Shown here one piece after another: positions 1-10,271 of a stretch of DNA of 64,000 nucleotides. The position numbers were made by a program, and so were the translations under genes. How positions within the stretch are numbered: the first letter of the stretch is position 1; every line of letters begins with the position of its first letter. Origin of the DNA: Allomuricauda sp. TY007 (GTDB lineage: Bacteria > Bacteroidota > Bacteroidia > Flavobacteriales > Flavobacteriaceae); the NCBI RefSeq assembly GCF_010468565.1, contig NZ_WUEG01000010.1, forward strand, positions 62,001 through 126,000, in the 5' to 3' direction. The notes below the pieces were generated by a model. It was given only the letters and a program-made list of their open reading frames with translations, ran no database searches and was not told where the DNA came from.

Positions 1-2
1 AT

Positions 3-1427
3 TTAAACATCAAAAACAGACAGAGCTTCGCAGTTTTGTTTCTTTTTTCTTTTTTTGGATTGCTCTATTTCAATTGCTCTCCCAAATATTCAAACCTATC
101 ACCTCCAATTGATGATTTTCAAGAGTTCACATCAAGCGGGGATTCCTTGATCACAGATAAGTGGTGGGAAGTCTTTAATGACGATAAATTAAACATATTG
201 ATAGATAGCGCAATGCGGTCCAATTTAAACTTGGCTGCCACTTGGCAACAATTTTTGTCGACGAGGGCCACGGTCAGGTCCCAAGCCTCCAATAAATGGC
301 CGGCCATTGAAGCCTCGGCCCAAACGGCAAGAACCCTTCCAGAACCGGATTTTGTTGGTGGCGAGAATACTCAGTTGGGATTTTTGTCCAGTTACGAACT
401 CGATTTATGGGGTCGTATAGGTACTGCCGTAAACGCAGAAAAATTTAGGTCGGAAGCCAGCTATTTCGACTACCAGACCCTTTCCTTGTCACTCTCTGCC
501 GAAATTGCCACAACTTGGTATCAATTACAGGCTGCTAAAAGACAATTACAGATTACCGAAGACCAGATCAAAACCAACGAAGCCATCATTAAACTCATAC
601 GCTCTCGTTTTGTGGGTGGTCAACTACGAGCGGTAGATATTTTACGGCAAGCCCAGTTACTGGAAAGTACCAAGGAACAGAAGATAATTTTTGAAACCAA
701 TATCCAACTTTTAAAAAACCAATTGGCCGTGCTTTTGGGTAAACAACCTCAAGAAGGAATTGTCTTGGATGGGGCTACTATGCCCACTGTTCCTGAATTG
801 CCAAAAACGGGCCTGCCCTTGGAATTGGTTCGCAGAAGACCTGATTTAAAACAATCCTTTGCAACTTTGTTGGCCGCAGATAGGGATATGGCCTCAGCGG
901 TCCAAAGTAAATATCCACGAATTACTTTGAGCGGTCGCGGACAGCTTCGTTCCAATAATTTTGATAATCTTTTTGATAATTGGGCGTATTCGTTAGCAGG
1001 TAATATTTTGGCACCTCTATTTTATGGAGGACAATTAAAGGCCGAGGTAGATAGGGCCACAGCGGTTAAGAAGCAACGATTGTACGAGTATGGGCAGGCT
1101 ACTTTGGTCGCTTTTAGAGAAGTTGAAGATGCCTTGACCCAAGATATGAAACAAGCAGAACGATTGGATAATATTGCTAGGCAACTGGAATTGGCCGAAA
1201 AAAGCAACAAGCAATTACGGGTTGAGTTTTTAAATGGCTTTAGTCCATACCTGGATGTGCTATTGGGCCTAGACCAAGAACAACAGTTGCGAAGAGATTA
1301 TGTTGCTGCCCAATTGCAGCACGTGCAAATAAGGATAGCCTTGTATCGGGCATTGGCAGGAGGATTTGATACTGGAAGAAATTTAGATGAACAAAAAAAT
1401 AAATGGGACGAATTCTATGAGCAATAA
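3..1427 (+). CDS. RND efflux outer-membrane factor lipoprotein (TolC/NodT family), 5' end cut by window
   Basis: Outer-membrane channel of a tripartite RND efflux pump, expected to form a trimeric barrel and periplasmic tunnel. The protein shows two outer-membrane efflux repeats with long helices rich in Gln, Ala and Glu, and conserved RRPDL and LDVL motifs. The frame is open to the left edge, so the true start lies before the window; an internal TTG at 36 would give a shortened start. A lipobox (LLYFNC, Cys about 25 residues in) predicts a lipid-anchored N terminus as in NodT/OprM proteins. It overlaps the membrane fusion protein gene and is the first visible gene of the operon. The substrate cannot be read from sequence. 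Confidence 0.9.
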   Translation, partial: LNIKNRQSFAVLFLFSFFGLLYFNCSPKYSNLSPPIDDFQEFTSSGDSLITDKWWEVFNDDKLNILIDSAMRSNLNLAATWQQFLSTRATVRSQASNKWPAIEASAQTARTLPEPDFVGGENTQLGFLSSYELDLWGRIGTAVNAEKFRSEASYFDYQTLSLSLSAEIATTWYQLQAAKRQLQITEDQIKTNEAIIKLIRSRFVGGQLRAVDILRQAQLLESTKEQKIIFETNIQLLKNQLAVLLGKQPQEGIVLDGATMPTVPELPKTGLPLELVRRRPDLKQSFATLLAADRDMASAVQSKYPRITLSGRGQLRSNNFDNLFDNWAYSLAGNILAPLFYGGQLKAEVDRATAVKKQRLYEYGQATLVAFREVEDALTQDMKQAERLDNIARQLELAEKSNKQLRVEFLNGFSPYLDVLLGLDQEQQLRRDYVAAQLQHVQIRIALYRALAGGFDTGRNLDEQKNKWDEFYEQ

Positions 1428-2625
1428 AAAATTAGTTTTGATTTGTTTGGCCATTCTCTTGGGAGGAATATTGGTGACAACACTCATATTTTCCACCGAA
1501 CCCGAAGCACAACAGGAAGGAGCCACCATTGAAACCGCTATTTTGGTAGATGTGGTACCGGTGGAGAAAGGTACTTTTGCCCCTACCATTGTGGCAACAG
1601 GTACCGTGCAACCCGTGGAGGATGTAATTCTCAGCCCTTTGGTTTCGGGGCAGATCATTCGTCGTGATCCAGCATTCACTCCCGGTGGTTTTGTAAAAAA
1701 GGGAGAAGTGTTGCTGCAGATAGACCCATCAGACTATCAAAATACATTGGAGCTCCGAAAAAGCGAATTGCTGCAATCCGAAACAACTTTGGCCACCGAA
1801 ATGGGACGGCAACAAATTGCGGAACAAGATCTTCAGCTCATAAACAACGATTCCTTGTTCGGAGATAACCCACTTTCCGACAACGAAACACAATTGGTTC
1901 TCCGTAAGCCCCAATTAAATGCGGTGAAGGCTACCATTGAAGCTGCACGAGCATCCGTAAACCAAGCACAATTAAATTTGGACCGCACCACCATACGTGC
2001 ACCTTTCGATGCCCATATTTTGAGTCAGAATGTTACTGTGGGGAGTCAAGTAGCTCAAGGAGATGATTTGGGTAGAATTGTTGGGACTGATAGTTATTGG
2101 GTAACGGCAACAGTACCAATTTCCCGACTGCAATGGTTAAAGTTTCCCGAATCGAACTCAGAAAGAGGGTCTTTGGTTCATATTAAAAATTCTTCGGCAT
2201 GGACAAAAGGTGCCCACCGTAAAGGTTATTTGGATAGACAAATTGGTGCATTGGACGCCCAGACCCGACTGGCTAGGGTTTTGGTCAGGGTAGAAGACCC
2301 ATTGGCAACATCAAAAGAGTTGGAAGGTGCCCCCAAATTGATGATCGGAACTTTTGTGGAGGTGAATATCGAGGCAGATTCCATTCCCAATGTTGTACGC
2401 ATCGATAGGGATTTGGTCAGAAGCAATCAAACCGCATGGGTAATGAAAGATGGGCTTTTGGAAATACGGGAATTGGACATCATCCTTACCGATAATGAAT
2501 ACGCTTATATAAGGTCAGGCTTGGAACAAGGAGAAAAAGTGGTTGTAACAAACTTGAGTACGGTTACTAACGGGATAGAATTGCGTACAGGAGGCAAGGA
2601 GACTTCGCAAGAAGAAAACGACTAA
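1417..2625 (+). CDS. RND efflux periplasmic adaptor (membrane fusion protein)
   Basis: Periplasmic adaptor joining the inner-membrane RND permease to the outer-membrane factor. An N-terminal membrane anchor ([20 protein letters not shown]) is followed by a barrel-sandwich hybrid/lipoyl half ([19 protein letters not shown]), an alpha-helical hairpin, the second lipoyl half ([14 protein letters not shown]) and beta-barrel domains, the order of the HlyD/AcrA family. I chose ATG 1417, which overlaps the stop of the preceding gene; an in-frame ATG at 1387 would add ten residues and cannot be excluded. It is translationally coupled to its neighbours. Confidence 0.9.
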   Translation: MSNKKLVLICLAILLGGILVTTLIFSTEPEAQQEGATIETAILVDVVPVEKGTFAPTIVATGTVQPVEDVILSPLVSGQIIRRDPAFTPGGFVKKGEVLLQIDPSDYQNTLELRKSELLQSETTLATEMGRQQIAEQDLQLINNDSLFGDNPLSDNETQLVLRKPQLNAVKATIEAARASVNQAQLNLDRTTIRAPFDAHILSQNVTVGSQVAQGDDLGRIVGTDSYWVTATVPISRLQWLKFPESNSERGSLVHIKNSSAWTKGAHRKGYLDRQIGALDAQTRLARVLVRVEDPLATSKELEGAPKLMIGTFVEVNIEADSIPNVVRIDRDLVRSNQTAWVMKDGLLEIRELDIILTDNEYAYIRSGLEQGEKVVVTNLSTVTNGIELRTGGKETSQEEND

Positions 2626-2633
2626 AAGTTGCT

Positions 2634-5600
2634 ATGATGGAAGAAAAGGATTCGGACAAAAAAGTAAGAAAAGAAGGAGCCATAGGCTTTATGGCAAGAA
2701 ATTCCATTGCCGCCAATTTATTGATGCTGATATTGTTGGGCGGGGGTATATTTACGATGTACACCATCCAAAAAGAAGTATTCCCCGAGTTTCAACTTGA
2801 TTTTGTGGATGTATCCGTAGCCTATCCAGGAGCCTCTCCCGCAGAAGTGGAACAAGGCGTGCTTCAGCCTGTGGAAGAAGCTGTGCGTAGTGTTCAGGGC
2901 ATCAAGGAAATCGTTTCACAGGCCAATGAGGGTTCTGGGGAAATCAGCATTGAGTTGGTTGCTGGTTTTGAGCGCATGAAAGCCTTTCAGGATATTGATC
3001 AGGCCATCAACCGTATCCGAACCTTTCCAGCCGATATAGAACGACCCGAAGTAAGCTTAAGGTCACGACAGCGGGATGTACTGCAAATCGGTCTATACGG
3101 AGAAACCGATATTTGGACCCTGCGGATACTTGCGGAGCGATTACGAACCATTTTGTTGAGCAATCCCGAAATTACGCAGGTAGAACTCAACAATGTCCCC
3201 GATTACGAGACCCGAATCGAAATTACAAGGAATAATCTTCAAAAATACAACCTTACCCTCGGGCAGGTAGCCAACATTATTCAGCAAAGCAGTAACGATG
3301 TGCCTGCAGGTGCGGTACAGACCCAGAGCGGGGAAATTTTACTGCGGATGAAAGAGCGTAAACAGTGGGCGGAGGAATACGGAAACATCACTGTTGTAAC
3401 GTCACCTTCCGGGGCAAAGGTAAGTCTCAGCGACATTGCTACCATTACCGATGGTTTTGAAGAAACCGGGTTTCACGGTCAATTCAATCAACAAAATTAT
3501 GTAGGACTTCAAATTTTTAGGGTTGGAGACCAATCCCCTTTGGAAATTGAAGATGCTGTGCTCGGTATTTTAGAGGACTTTAAGTTGCCTCCAGGTGTTA
3601 ATCACCGTGTTGATAGCAATAGAGCATCCGATTATAGGGAGCGATTGTCCCTATTGACGGAGAATGGTATTCTGGCCATTATAATTGTATTGTTGATCCT
3701 TACGTTGTTTTTGGAATACCGATTGGCATTTTGGGTGATGATGGGTATGACCGTATCCTTTGTTGGAGGGATAATTTTCTTGCCCCTTATCGGAATAAGC
3801 GTCAATATGATTTCCATGTTCGGATTCCTGGTCGTACTAGGTATCGTGGTGGACGATGCCATTGTGGTAGGGGAAAATGTATACGAATACCGCAAAAAAG
3901 GATTGAGCCCCCTAAAAGCGGCAATTGCAGGAACCAAAGATGTATCCAAACCTGTTATTTTTAGCATTACCACCACCATTATTGCCTTTGTACCCTTACT
4001 GTTTATGCCGGGCGAAACAGGTAAATTCTGGCAACCATTGCCCGCGGTGGTCATCGTAATATTGGCCGTATCGTTGTTGGAAGCTTTGTTCATCTTGCCA
4101 TCACACTTGGCGCATTTAAAGAAAGACCCAAGCAAGAACAAATGGGTGCATAAATTGGAGGGGTGGCAAAGTTCTTTCGCCAATGCATTCAATGAATTTG
4201 TGGATAGGCGCTATCGTCCATTGCTGGATAAGTGCCTGAAACACCGTTACATTACATTGTGCAGTGCCATAGCCCTTTTGTTGATTGTGGGCGGATACGG
4301 GTATAGCGGCCACATGGGAATGATCATGATGCCCGAAGTAGCGGCAGATGAAATTGAGGCGGGGGTGCGGTTGCCCGTAGGTACCACGCCCGACCAAGCA
4401 GCAAAGGTCGCCCACGATATTTCTGATGCCACCCAAAGAATGTTCGAAGAACATAACCTGTACGAAGTTGCCGAAGGCATCAAGACCAATGTAAGGGGAC
4501 AAAACTTTATTGATGTGGAAATCGTGATGCTGCCACCCGACCAAAGGGATATTACCGCAGCAGAAGTAATTGCACTTTGGCGAGACAATATTGGAGATAT
4601 CGAGGGCGTGGACCAAATTACTTTTGAGGCAGAACGTGGACCGGGAGGGGCACGGCAAGCCATAAGCATTGATTTGAGCCATACCGATATTGAGGTGCTG
4701 GAAAAAGCCAGTGCTGCTTTTGTGGAGCGTATGGAAGCTTTTTCCAATACCCGAGACGTTACCGACAACTACAACAACGGGAAGATGCAATATGATTTTA
4801 ATCTGTTGCCACAGGGCAGAAACCTTGGGTTAACATCCAATGATATAGGGAGACAGGTAAGAAATGGCTTCTTTGGGGCTCTGGCGATGCGTCAACTCAG
4901 AGGCATGGATGAGGTAGAAGTACGGGTAAAACTGCCCATGGAAGAACGAAAGGATATCAGAAATCTGGAAAACTTTCTCATTAGAACGCAGGATGGGGTA
5001 GAAGTACCCTTAATGGATGTTGTTGAGGTAAAACAACGTGAAGCGTTTACCAGTATCAACCGTAGGGATGGCCGTAGAGTAGTCAACGTAGGAATGGACG
5101 TGGAACCCGCAAATACCGTAAATAGGGTCATAGCTAAAGTACAGGAAGAAACCTTGCCCCAGCTTAGAGCGGATTTTCCCGGAATAACATGGACTTTTGA
5201 AGGAAGTCAGGCCGATATGCGGGAAAGCACAAGTACATTGCGTTCCGGTTTTGCCATTGCCATGCTCTTGATCTACGCCTTGTTGGCCATAGCTTTTGGT
5301 AGTTATGTGCAACCCTTGATCGTGATGACGGCCATTCCTTTTGGAATCGTTGGAGCCGTAATTGGTCATATTTTGCTTGGCTACGATCTTTCTTTGGTTA
5401 GTTTGATGGGAGTTATTGCATTGTCGGGAGTGGTGGTAAATGATTCTTTGATCATGATTGATTACGCCAACAAACGTCGAAAAGAGGGCGACCCAATCTA
5501 CAAATCCATTCACGAAGCAGGGTTACGAAGATTTCGTCCCATTATTTTAACGACCATGACCACCTTTGGTGGGCTGGCCCCCATTATTTTGGAAACATCC

Positions 5601-5780
5601 AGCCAAGCCTTTTATTTGATTCCGATGGCCATTTCGTTGGGGTTTGGCATTGTGTTCGCCACGGCGATTATCTTGGTGATCGTACCCTGTCTTTATTTGG
5701 TTTTGGAAGATGTTCGGCTGTCCATTCAAAAAGGGAAGACAGTTAAGGAAGTCGATGTCTCTGAAAGCGCCATTTCATAA
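2634..5780 (+). CDS. RND efflux permease, HAE1/AcrB-like
   Basis: Inner-membrane proton-driven drug/metabolite exporter, 1048 residues, the usual length for HAE1 permeases. It has an N-terminal TM1 ([20 protein letters not shown]), a large periplasmic porter domain, a TM2-TM6 bundle, a second porter domain and a second TM bundle. The proton-relay aspartate pair is present in TM4 ([13 protein letters not shown]). It starts 8 bp after the adaptor gene, so the three genes form one pump operon. No regulator is visible inside the window; it may lie upstream. Substrate is unknown. Confidence 0.93.
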   Translation: MMEEKDSDKKVRKEGAIGFMARNSIAANLLMLILLGGGIFTMYTIQKEVFPEFQLDFVDVSVAYPGASPAEVEQGVLQPVEEAVRSVQGIKEIVSQANEGSGEISIELVAGFERMKAFQDIDQAINRIRTFPADIERPEVSLRSRQRDVLQIGLYGETDIWTLRILAERLRTILLSNPEITQVELNNVPDYETRIEITRNNLQKYNLTLGQVANIIQQSSNDVPAGAVQTQSGEILLRMKERKQWAEEYGNITVVTSPSGAKVSLSDIATITDGFEETGFHGQFNQQNYVGLQIFRVGDQSPLEIEDAVLGILEDFKLPPGVNHRVDSNRASDYRERLSLLTENGILAIIIVLLILTLFLEYRLAFWVMMGMTVSFVGGIIFLPLIGISVNMISMFGFLVVLGIVVDDAIVVGENVYEYRKKGLSPLKAAIAGTKDVSKPVIFSITTTIIAFVPLLFMPGETGKFWQPLPAVVIVILAVSLLEALFILPSHLAHLKKDPSKNKWVHKLEGWQSSFANAFNEFVDRRYRPLLDKCLKHRYITLCSAIALLLIVGGYGYSGHMGMIMMPEVAADEIEAGVRLPVGTTPDQAAKVAHDISDATQRMFEEHNLYEVAEGIKTNVRGQNFIDVEIVMLPPDQRDITAAEVIALWRDNIGDIEGVDQITFEAERGPGGARQAISIDLSHTDIEVLEKASAAFVERMEAFSNTRDVTDNYNNGKMQYDFNLLPQGRNLGLTSNDIGRQVRNGFFGALAMRQLRGMDEVEVRVKLPMEERKDIRNLENFLIRTQDGVEVPLMDVVEVKQREAFTSINRRDGRRVVNVGMDVEPANTVNRVIAKVQEETLPQLRADFPGITWTFEGSQADMRESTSTLRSGFAIAMLLIYALLAIAFGSYVQPLIVMTAIPFGIVGAVIGHILLGYDLSLVSLMGVIALSGVVVNDSLIMIDYANKRRKEGDPIYKSIHEAGLRRFRPIILTTMTTFGGLAPIILETSSQAFYLIPMAISLGFGIVFATAIILVIVPCLYLVLEDVRLSIQKGKTVKEVDVSESAIS

Positions 5781-5865
5781 TACCTATTTCACATAAGCAT
5801 TCCAACCACACCCGATTTTGATCAAATTTGAGGATGGGAACTAAAAGGTTGCGTATTTTAGTAGC

Positions 5866-6708
5866 ATGGCAACCAAGGAATTTCATATTACCAAATCTAC
5901 AGGGGAACAGGTCGGATTTTCTGTTGAAAAATTAAAAAAATCACTTCAGTACAGTGGGGCTTCCGATGATATGGTCGAAGAAATTGTGCAGCGTGTTCAG
6001 GACGAACTTTACCATGGTATCACCACTCGAGAAATTTACAACCGAGCCTTTGCTCTATTAAAGAAAAAGGAGTCGGTCTACGCATCAAAATATAAACTCA
6101 AAAAGGCCATTTACGAACTTGGCCCAACTGGCTTCCCCTTTGAGAAATTTATCAGCGGTATTTTGCATTACTCCGGTTATCAAACCAAAGTAGGAGAAGT
6201 GTTGCAAGGCAATTGTGTGTCTCACGAAATTGATGTTGTAGCCATAAAAAATGAAACCTTGAATGTTATTGAGTGCAAATTTCATGGTGAGGATGGGTTA
6301 AAATGCAATGTGAAGGTTCCTTTGTACATACATTCCAGGTACCAAGATGTTAAGTTGCCTTTAGAGTCCCAAAACAATAAGGACTTTAAGGAAACCAAAG
6401 GTTGGTTGGCCACCAACACCCGTTTTACGCAAGATGCCCTAGAATATGGGAAATGTGTCGGGCTCTATCTTTTAAGCTGGGATTATCCGCATGGAAACGG
6501 TTTAAAAGAAAGAATAGACCGATTGCGATTATACCCCATTACGGTTTCAACATTGTTGTCCAATAGGGAAAAGCAATTTTTGCTGGAACGCGATATTGTG
6601 CTGTGCAGACAATTGATAAAGAATAGCTTTTTGCTCGACCATTTAGGGGTATCCAATGGTAGAAAACAACGGATTCTGAAAGAAATGAAATCACTTTGTA
6701 ATTCGTAA
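5866..6708 (+). CDS. ATP-cone domain fused to Mrr-like PD-(D/E)XK nuclease domain
   Basis: 280 residues. Residues 1-95 look like an ATP-cone, the nucleotide-sensing module of ribonucleotide reductase and NrdR (ITKSTGEQVGFSVEKLKKSL, then the YASKYKLKKAI segment). Residues 96-280 look like a restriction-endonuclease fold: Gly-Tyr near 104-105, Asp123 in HEIDVVAI and Glu136-Cys-Lys138 in NVIECKFH, giving the D-(x)n-E-x-K signature. A helical C-terminal tail rich in basic residues follows. The next gene, a beta-CASP RNase-like protein, begins 5 bp after the stop, so they are probably co-transcribed. Function is not established; a nucleotide-gated nuclease is my inference. A TTTGATCAAA palindrome lies at 5817-5826 upstream. 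Confidence 0.75.
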   Translation: MATKEFHITKSTGEQVGFSVEKLKKSLQYSGASDDMVEEIVQRVQDELYHGITTREIYNRAFALLKKKESVYASKYKLKKAIYELGPTGFPFEKFISGILHYSGYQTKVGEVLQGNCVSHEIDVVAIKNETLNVIECKFHGEDGLKCNVKVPLYIHSRYQDVKLPLESQNNKDFKETKGWLATNTRFTQDALEYGKCVGLYLLSWDYPHGNGLKERIDRLRLYPITVSTLLSNREKQFLLERDIVLCRQLIKNSFLLDHLGVSNGRKQRILKEMKSLCNS

Positions 6709-6712
6709 ACGG

Positions 6713-8083
6713 ATGAAAAAACTTCAAATTTATTTTTTAGGTGCCTCGGAAACGGTGACAGGTTCAAAATTTTACCTGCACTCCGAAGAAATCAAAATTT
6801 TGGTGGATTGTGGTCTGTTTCAGGGTGTAAAAGAATTACGAAAACAAAATTGGGAGTCGCTGCCTGTGGATGCTTCGCAAATGGATTATGTGCTGCTTAC
6901 CCACGGACATTTGGACCATTGTGGATATTTACCGCTTCTGGTCCGACAAGGATTCAGGGGAAAGATACTCGGAACTGGCCCCACCTTGGAAATTGCCCGC
7001 ATCATATTGGAGGATAGTGCCAAAATACAGGAGGAAGAAGCGGAGAGGGCCAATGAAGAAAAATACAGCAAGCATGATCCTGCCCTGCCATTGTATACAA
7101 AACAGGATGTTGCTTTTACCTTGAAGTTTTTTGAACAAGTCGAGGAGGGAGAGGAGATTTCCCTTTCGGACCATTGTTCCGTAACATTTTTGTACAATGG
7201 GCACATTATTGGCTCTACCTATTTAGATATGGATCTCTATGGAAAACGATTTGTATTTTCAGGTGATGTCGGCAGGCAAAACGATGAATTGCTCAACCCA
7301 CCAAAACAACCGGAGTGGGCCGACTATTTGTTTGTGGAAAGCACCTATGGCGATAGGAATCATCCTAAAGAAAATGTAGAGCAGATCTTAACGGAACTCG
7401 TAAAAGAGACTTTACATAAAAAAGGTATTTTGATCATTCCTTCCTTTGCGGTGGAACGTTTACAATCCCTAATGTACCAATTGTGGAAGCTTTACAAGAA
7501 GAACAAGATACCCAATATTCCCATTTTTGTGGATAGCCCCATGGGGAACAATGTATTGGAAGTATTCAAGAGTTTTCCCAACTGGCACAAGCTAACATCG
7601 GCGGAATACAGAAATATGTACAACCATATCAATATAGTGAGCTCCTATGCCGAAACTTGGGAGACTATTGATGACCCCAGACCAAAAATTGTGATTGCAG
7701 GTAGCGGAATGGTCACTGGAGGTCGGGTTCTCACATACATAAAGCAATTGGCTGAAATGGATTCCACTTCCATTTTACTTGTTGGGTTTCAAGCTGAGGA
7801 AACTAGGGGAAGAAAGCTACTCGAAGGAGCAACGGAACTTAAAATTTATGGAAAATATGTTCCCATTAAAGCCAAGGTCCATCATTTGGAAAGCCTATCG
7901 GCACATGCGGACCAAGCCGAACTGTTGAGATGGATGGGATCTATAAAAAATGTTCCTGAAAAAGTGTTTCTGGTACATGGGGAAAAATCCGCCTTGGATG
8001 CTTACAAGAATAAGGTCTATGAAAAATTTGGTTGGAATTGTCATATTCCCAAAATGCACGAGGTTGTTGAGGTAATTTTGTAA
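6713..8083 (+). CDS. MBL-fold beta-CASP ribonuclease-like protein
   Basis: 456 residues, the size of bacterial beta-CASP proteins related to CPSF73/Ysh1. The metallo-beta-lactamase motif HGHLDH sits at residues 64-69, followed by metal ligands in NGHIIGST and SGDVGRQ; the beta-CASP insert (IPSFAVERLQ ... VDSPMG ... IAGSGMVTGGR) and the late motif HADQAELLRW with the final VHGEKSA complete the set. Such proteins cleave or trim RNA with two zinc ions in the cytoplasm. It follows the ATP-cone/nuclease gene by 4 bp, which suggests a joint nucleic-acid processing role. Confidence 0.88.
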   Translation: MKKLQIYFLGASETVTGSKFYLHSEEIKILVDCGLFQGVKELRKQNWESLPVDASQMDYVLLTHGHLDHCGYLPLLVRQGFRGKILGTGPTLEIARIILEDSAKIQEEEAERANEEKYSKHDPALPLYTKQDVAFTLKFFEQVEEGEEISLSDHCSVTFLYNGHIIGSTYLDMDLYGKRFVFSGDVGRQNDELLNPPKQPEWADYLFVESTYGDRNHPKENVEQILTELVKETLHKKGILIIPSFAVERLQSLMYQLWKLYKKNKIPNIPIFVDSPMGNNVLEVFKSFPNWHKLTSAEYRNMYNHINIVSSYAETWETIDDPRPKIVIAGSGMVTGGRVLTYIKQLAEMDSTSILLVGFQAEETRGRKLLEGATELKIYGKYVPIKAKVHHLESLSAHADQAELLRWMGSIKNVPEKVFLVHGEKSALDAYKNKVYEKFGWNCHIPKMHEVVEVIL

Positions 8084-8087
8084 TGCA

Positions 8088-8741
8088 TCATAATTTTACT
8101 CCGTAACTTAAATCGCCTGCATCGCCAAGTCCGGGTACAATATAACCTTTGCTGGTAAGGCCTTCATCAACGGCAGCGATCCAAAGTTGTGTGTCTTTCG
8201 GAAAAACCTTTTCAACCTTTGCTACACCAGATTTGGAGCCGATTACCGATATAATGTGAATTTGCTTGGGGGTTCCATAACTTTTAAGGGCGCCGAGCAC
8301 ATTTTCCAAAGTTTTACCCGTGGCCAACATGGGGTCGGTCAACACCAAAATTTTACCTTCTAATGATGGCGCGGCCAAATATTTCACGATGACTTCAAAA
8401 TCATCATCGTTGTTTGGATGATGGCGATATGCCGAAATAAAGGCATTTTCGGCTCCATCAAAATAACTTAAAATACCATGGTGCAATGGGAGGCCGGCCC
8501 GCAGTACCGAACAGAGCACTAAGTTGTCCGAACATAAAAACGATTTTTTAACGCCCAAGGGAGTTTTCACTTCGCTTTCCCCATAATCCAAGGTTTTGCT
8601 GAGTTCGTAGGCCAGAATCTCACCGATACGTTCAATATTGCGTCGAAAACGCATGGGATCTTTCTGGATTTTTACATCCCTGATTTCTGAAATAAAAGTA
8701 TTCAGGATGGAATTGGTCTGGTCAAACTGATGGACGATCAT
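8088..8741 (-). CDS. upp: Uracil phosphoribosyltransferase
   Basis: Cytoplasmic pyrimidine salvage enzyme making UMP from uracil and PRPP. The PRPP-binding loop is at about residues 136-143 (DPMLATGKT) and the family C-terminal uracil-binding segment ends in GYIVPGLGDAGDLSYG. Length of 217 residues is normal. The gene converges with the MBL gene, leaving only 4 bp between stops. A separate promoter element is seen upstream (8763-8770). Confidence 0.96.
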   Translation of the reverse strand: MIVHQFDQTNSILNTFISEIRDVKIQKDPMRFRRNIERIGEILAYELSKTLDYGESEVKTPLGVKKSFLCSDNLVLCSVLRAGLPLHHGILSYFDGAENAFISAYRHHPNNDDDFEVIVKYLAAPSLEGKILVLTDPMLATGKTLENVLGALKSYGTPKQIHIISVIGSKSGVAKVEKVFPKDTQLWIAAVDEGLTSKGYIVPGLGDAGDLSYGVKL

Positions 8742-8762
8742 TATTTGGAAATTGAGTCTTCT

Positions 8763-8770
8763 TAAAGGTA
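8763..8770 (-). promoter_or_regulatory. -7-type promoter element for upp
   Basis: TACCTTTA read on the minus strand matches the Bacteroidota -7 motif TAnnTTTG in all but the last base and lies 22 bp before the upp start codon. No clear -33 TTG was identified. Inference from motif only. Confidence 0.45.
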
Positions 8771-8829
8771 AATGTTGTTGGGAAGATATAAAAATGAAAA
8801 GCGTTGGTTAAAAGTATCTGAATGGATAC

Positions 8830-8841
8830 TGATAAAGGTCA
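8830..8841 (+). promoter_or_regulatory. CRP/FNR-type box before cbpA (TGAT-N4-GTCA)
   Basis: Inverted repeat TGATAAAGGTCA. A -7-like element with a mismatch at its first base (GAAATTTG, 8866-8873) begins 30.5 bp after its centre, as at six other copies in the following 10 kb. Predicted to bind the receiver-CRP regulator encoded at 13095. Confidence 0.6.
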
Positions 8842-8918
8842 TTGTAAAAAAAGAAGATTTTTAACGAAATTTGAAAGAGTAATGTGAGGTATTACAAATT
8901 CAGATTTCTGTATCGCCT

Positions 8919-9833
8919 ATGGATTTTATTGATTATTATAAAGTATTGGGGGTAGATAAAAAAGCACCTACCGACGAAATTAAAAAAGCATACCGAAAGC
9001 TCGCAAGAAAATACCATCCCGATCTAAATCCCAACGACGAGGAGGCGGAGAAAAACTTTAAGCGCGTTAACGAGGCCAACGAAGTGCTATCGGATCCCGA
9101 GAAAAGGAAAAAATACGACGAATACGGAAAAGATTGGCAGCATGCGGAAGAGTTTGAGAAAGCGAAACGGTCAAGAGCCCAACAAAGTCGAGGTGGGGAT
9201 TATTCAGGCTATACCTACAGTCGCTCTGGAGGGTCTGCTCAAGATTTTTCGGACTTTTTTGAATCCATGTTCGGAGGGGGAGCATCTGGATTTGGCTCAG
9301 GAAGGCAAAGGGTTCGTTTTAGGGGTCAGGATTACAACGCCCAACTCCAATTGTCCTTGATGGATGTATACACTGCCCAAAAACAGACACTCACCGTAAA
9401 TGGGAAAAATATCCGCTTGACCATTCCCGCTGGTATCGAAGATGGGCAGACCATCAAAATAAAAGGGCACGGTGGACCAGGAATTGAAGGCGGCCCTGCT
9501 GGCGACCTGTACATTACGTTTTCCATTACCAACAATACCGCATTTAAACGCGATGGAGCAAACCTTTATAAAACAGTTGAAATTCCTTTGGTAAAAGCTG
9601 TGCTTGGGGGAGAAATTCAAGTAGATACGCTAACAGGAAAGGTAAAATTAAAAGTGGCCCCTGGCACGGATAGCGGCACTAAGGTGAAACTTAAAGGTAA
9701 AGGCTTTCCGAAATACAAAAAGGAAGGCCAATTTGGTGACTTGTACCTCACCTATACGGTAAAAATACCCAAGAACTTGACACAAGAGCAGCAATCGCTT
9801 TTTGAATCTTTGGAGAAAACCAACCTAGAATAA
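8919..9833 (+). CDS. cbpA: CbpA-type DnaJ co-chaperone
   Basis: Hsp40 of the type lacking the zinc-finger: J domain at residues 1-70 with the HPD motif (YHPDLNPND), a Gly/Phe/Ser-rich linker (about 85-125), then two beta-sandwich peptide-binding domains with the [15 protein letters not shown] and [17 protein letters not shown] repeats. No CxxCxGxG repeats are present, so this is CbpA/DjlA-type rather than DnaJ. It would recruit DnaK to client proteins under stress. It is 6 bp upstream of a CbpM-like modulator gene, the classic cbpA-cbpM pairing, and carries a CRP/FNR-type box upstream. Confidence 0.9.
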   Translation: MDFIDYYKVLGVDKKAPTDEIKKAYRKLARKYHPDLNPNDEEAEKNFKRVNEANEVLSDPEKRKKYDEYGKDWQHAEEFEKAKRSRAQQSRGGDYSGYTYSRSGGSAQDFSDFFESMFGGGASGFGSGRQRVRFRGQDYNAQLQLSLMDVYTAQKQTLTVNGKNIRLTIPAGIEDGQTIKIKGHGGPGIEGGPAGDLYITFSITNNTAFKRDGANLYKTVEIPLVKAVLGGEIQVDTLTGKVKLKVAPGTDSGTKVKLKGKGFPKYKKEGQFGDLYLTYTVKIPKNLTQEQQSLFESLEKTNLE

Positions 9834-9839
9834 AAAAAC

Positions 9840-10130
9840 ATGAAACAAGAGAATTACATATCCATTAAAACTTTTTGTGAATGCCATGGGGTTGGGGAAT
9901 CTTTTGTTTACTCCATGTACGAATACGAGATTTTACAAATAGCATACGAAGAAGATGAGGGAAAGCTTCATGTTGAGGATTTACCGCTTCTGGAAAAAAT
10001 GGTGCGCCTGCATAAGGAGTTGGATATAAACCCCGAAGGAATTCAAGCTATCCATCATCTTTTAGGGCAAGTGGAAAGTTTACAAGAAGAAGTGGCCTCG
10101 CTTAAAAAGAAGCTGGACACATTCAAGTAA
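9840..10130 (+). CDS. cbpM: CbpM-like chaperone modulator (MerR-type helical protein)
   Basis: 96-residue helical protein with an N-terminal MerR-like winged-helix segment (ISIKTFCECHGVGESFVYSM) and a C-terminal coiled coil (QVESLQEEVASLKKKLDTF). CbpM proteins bind the J domain of CbpA and inhibit it. Length and position directly behind cbpA fit. The MerR-like fold could suggest DNA binding, but the gene order argues for the chaperone-modulator role. Confidence 0.83.
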   Translation: MKQENYISIKTFCECHGVGESFVYSMYEYEILQIAYEEDEGKLHVEDLPLLEKMVRLHKELDINPEGIQAIHHLLGQVESLQEEVASLKKKLDTFK

Positions 10131-10151
10131 ACACTCTATCAATTTTAGATA

Positions 10152-10163
10152 TGACCAAGATCA
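10152..10163 (+). promoter_or_regulatory. CRP/FNR-type box before usp gene 10272 (TGAC-N4-ATCA)
   Basis: TGACCAAGATCA centred at 10157.5; a good -7 element, TACCTTTA, starts at 10187, 29.5 bp downstream of the centre. The spacing would place the box near -41.5 of a transcript starting at about 10200. Confidence 0.68.
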
Positions 10164-10271
10164 TAGGAGTTGTTACATCCCCATCTTACCTTTAAGGGAA
10201 AATGTAACAAATGGAGATGGTTCATCCCCCTTTTTTTAAAAGAGAACCATTTTGTCTTAACATCGAAAGTC

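Noticed and set aside
3632..4790. Long open frames on the minus strand (up to 224 codons) inside the RND permease gene
   Set aside because: They lie fully within a well-supported permease gene, lack family motifs and have codon use unlike the neighbours; shadows of the real gene.
5817..5826. TTTGATCAAA palindrome before the ATP-cone gene as a member of the regulon
   Set aside because: Half sites have no N4 spacer and the distance to the -7-like TATTTTA is 32.5 bp, so it does not fit the class.
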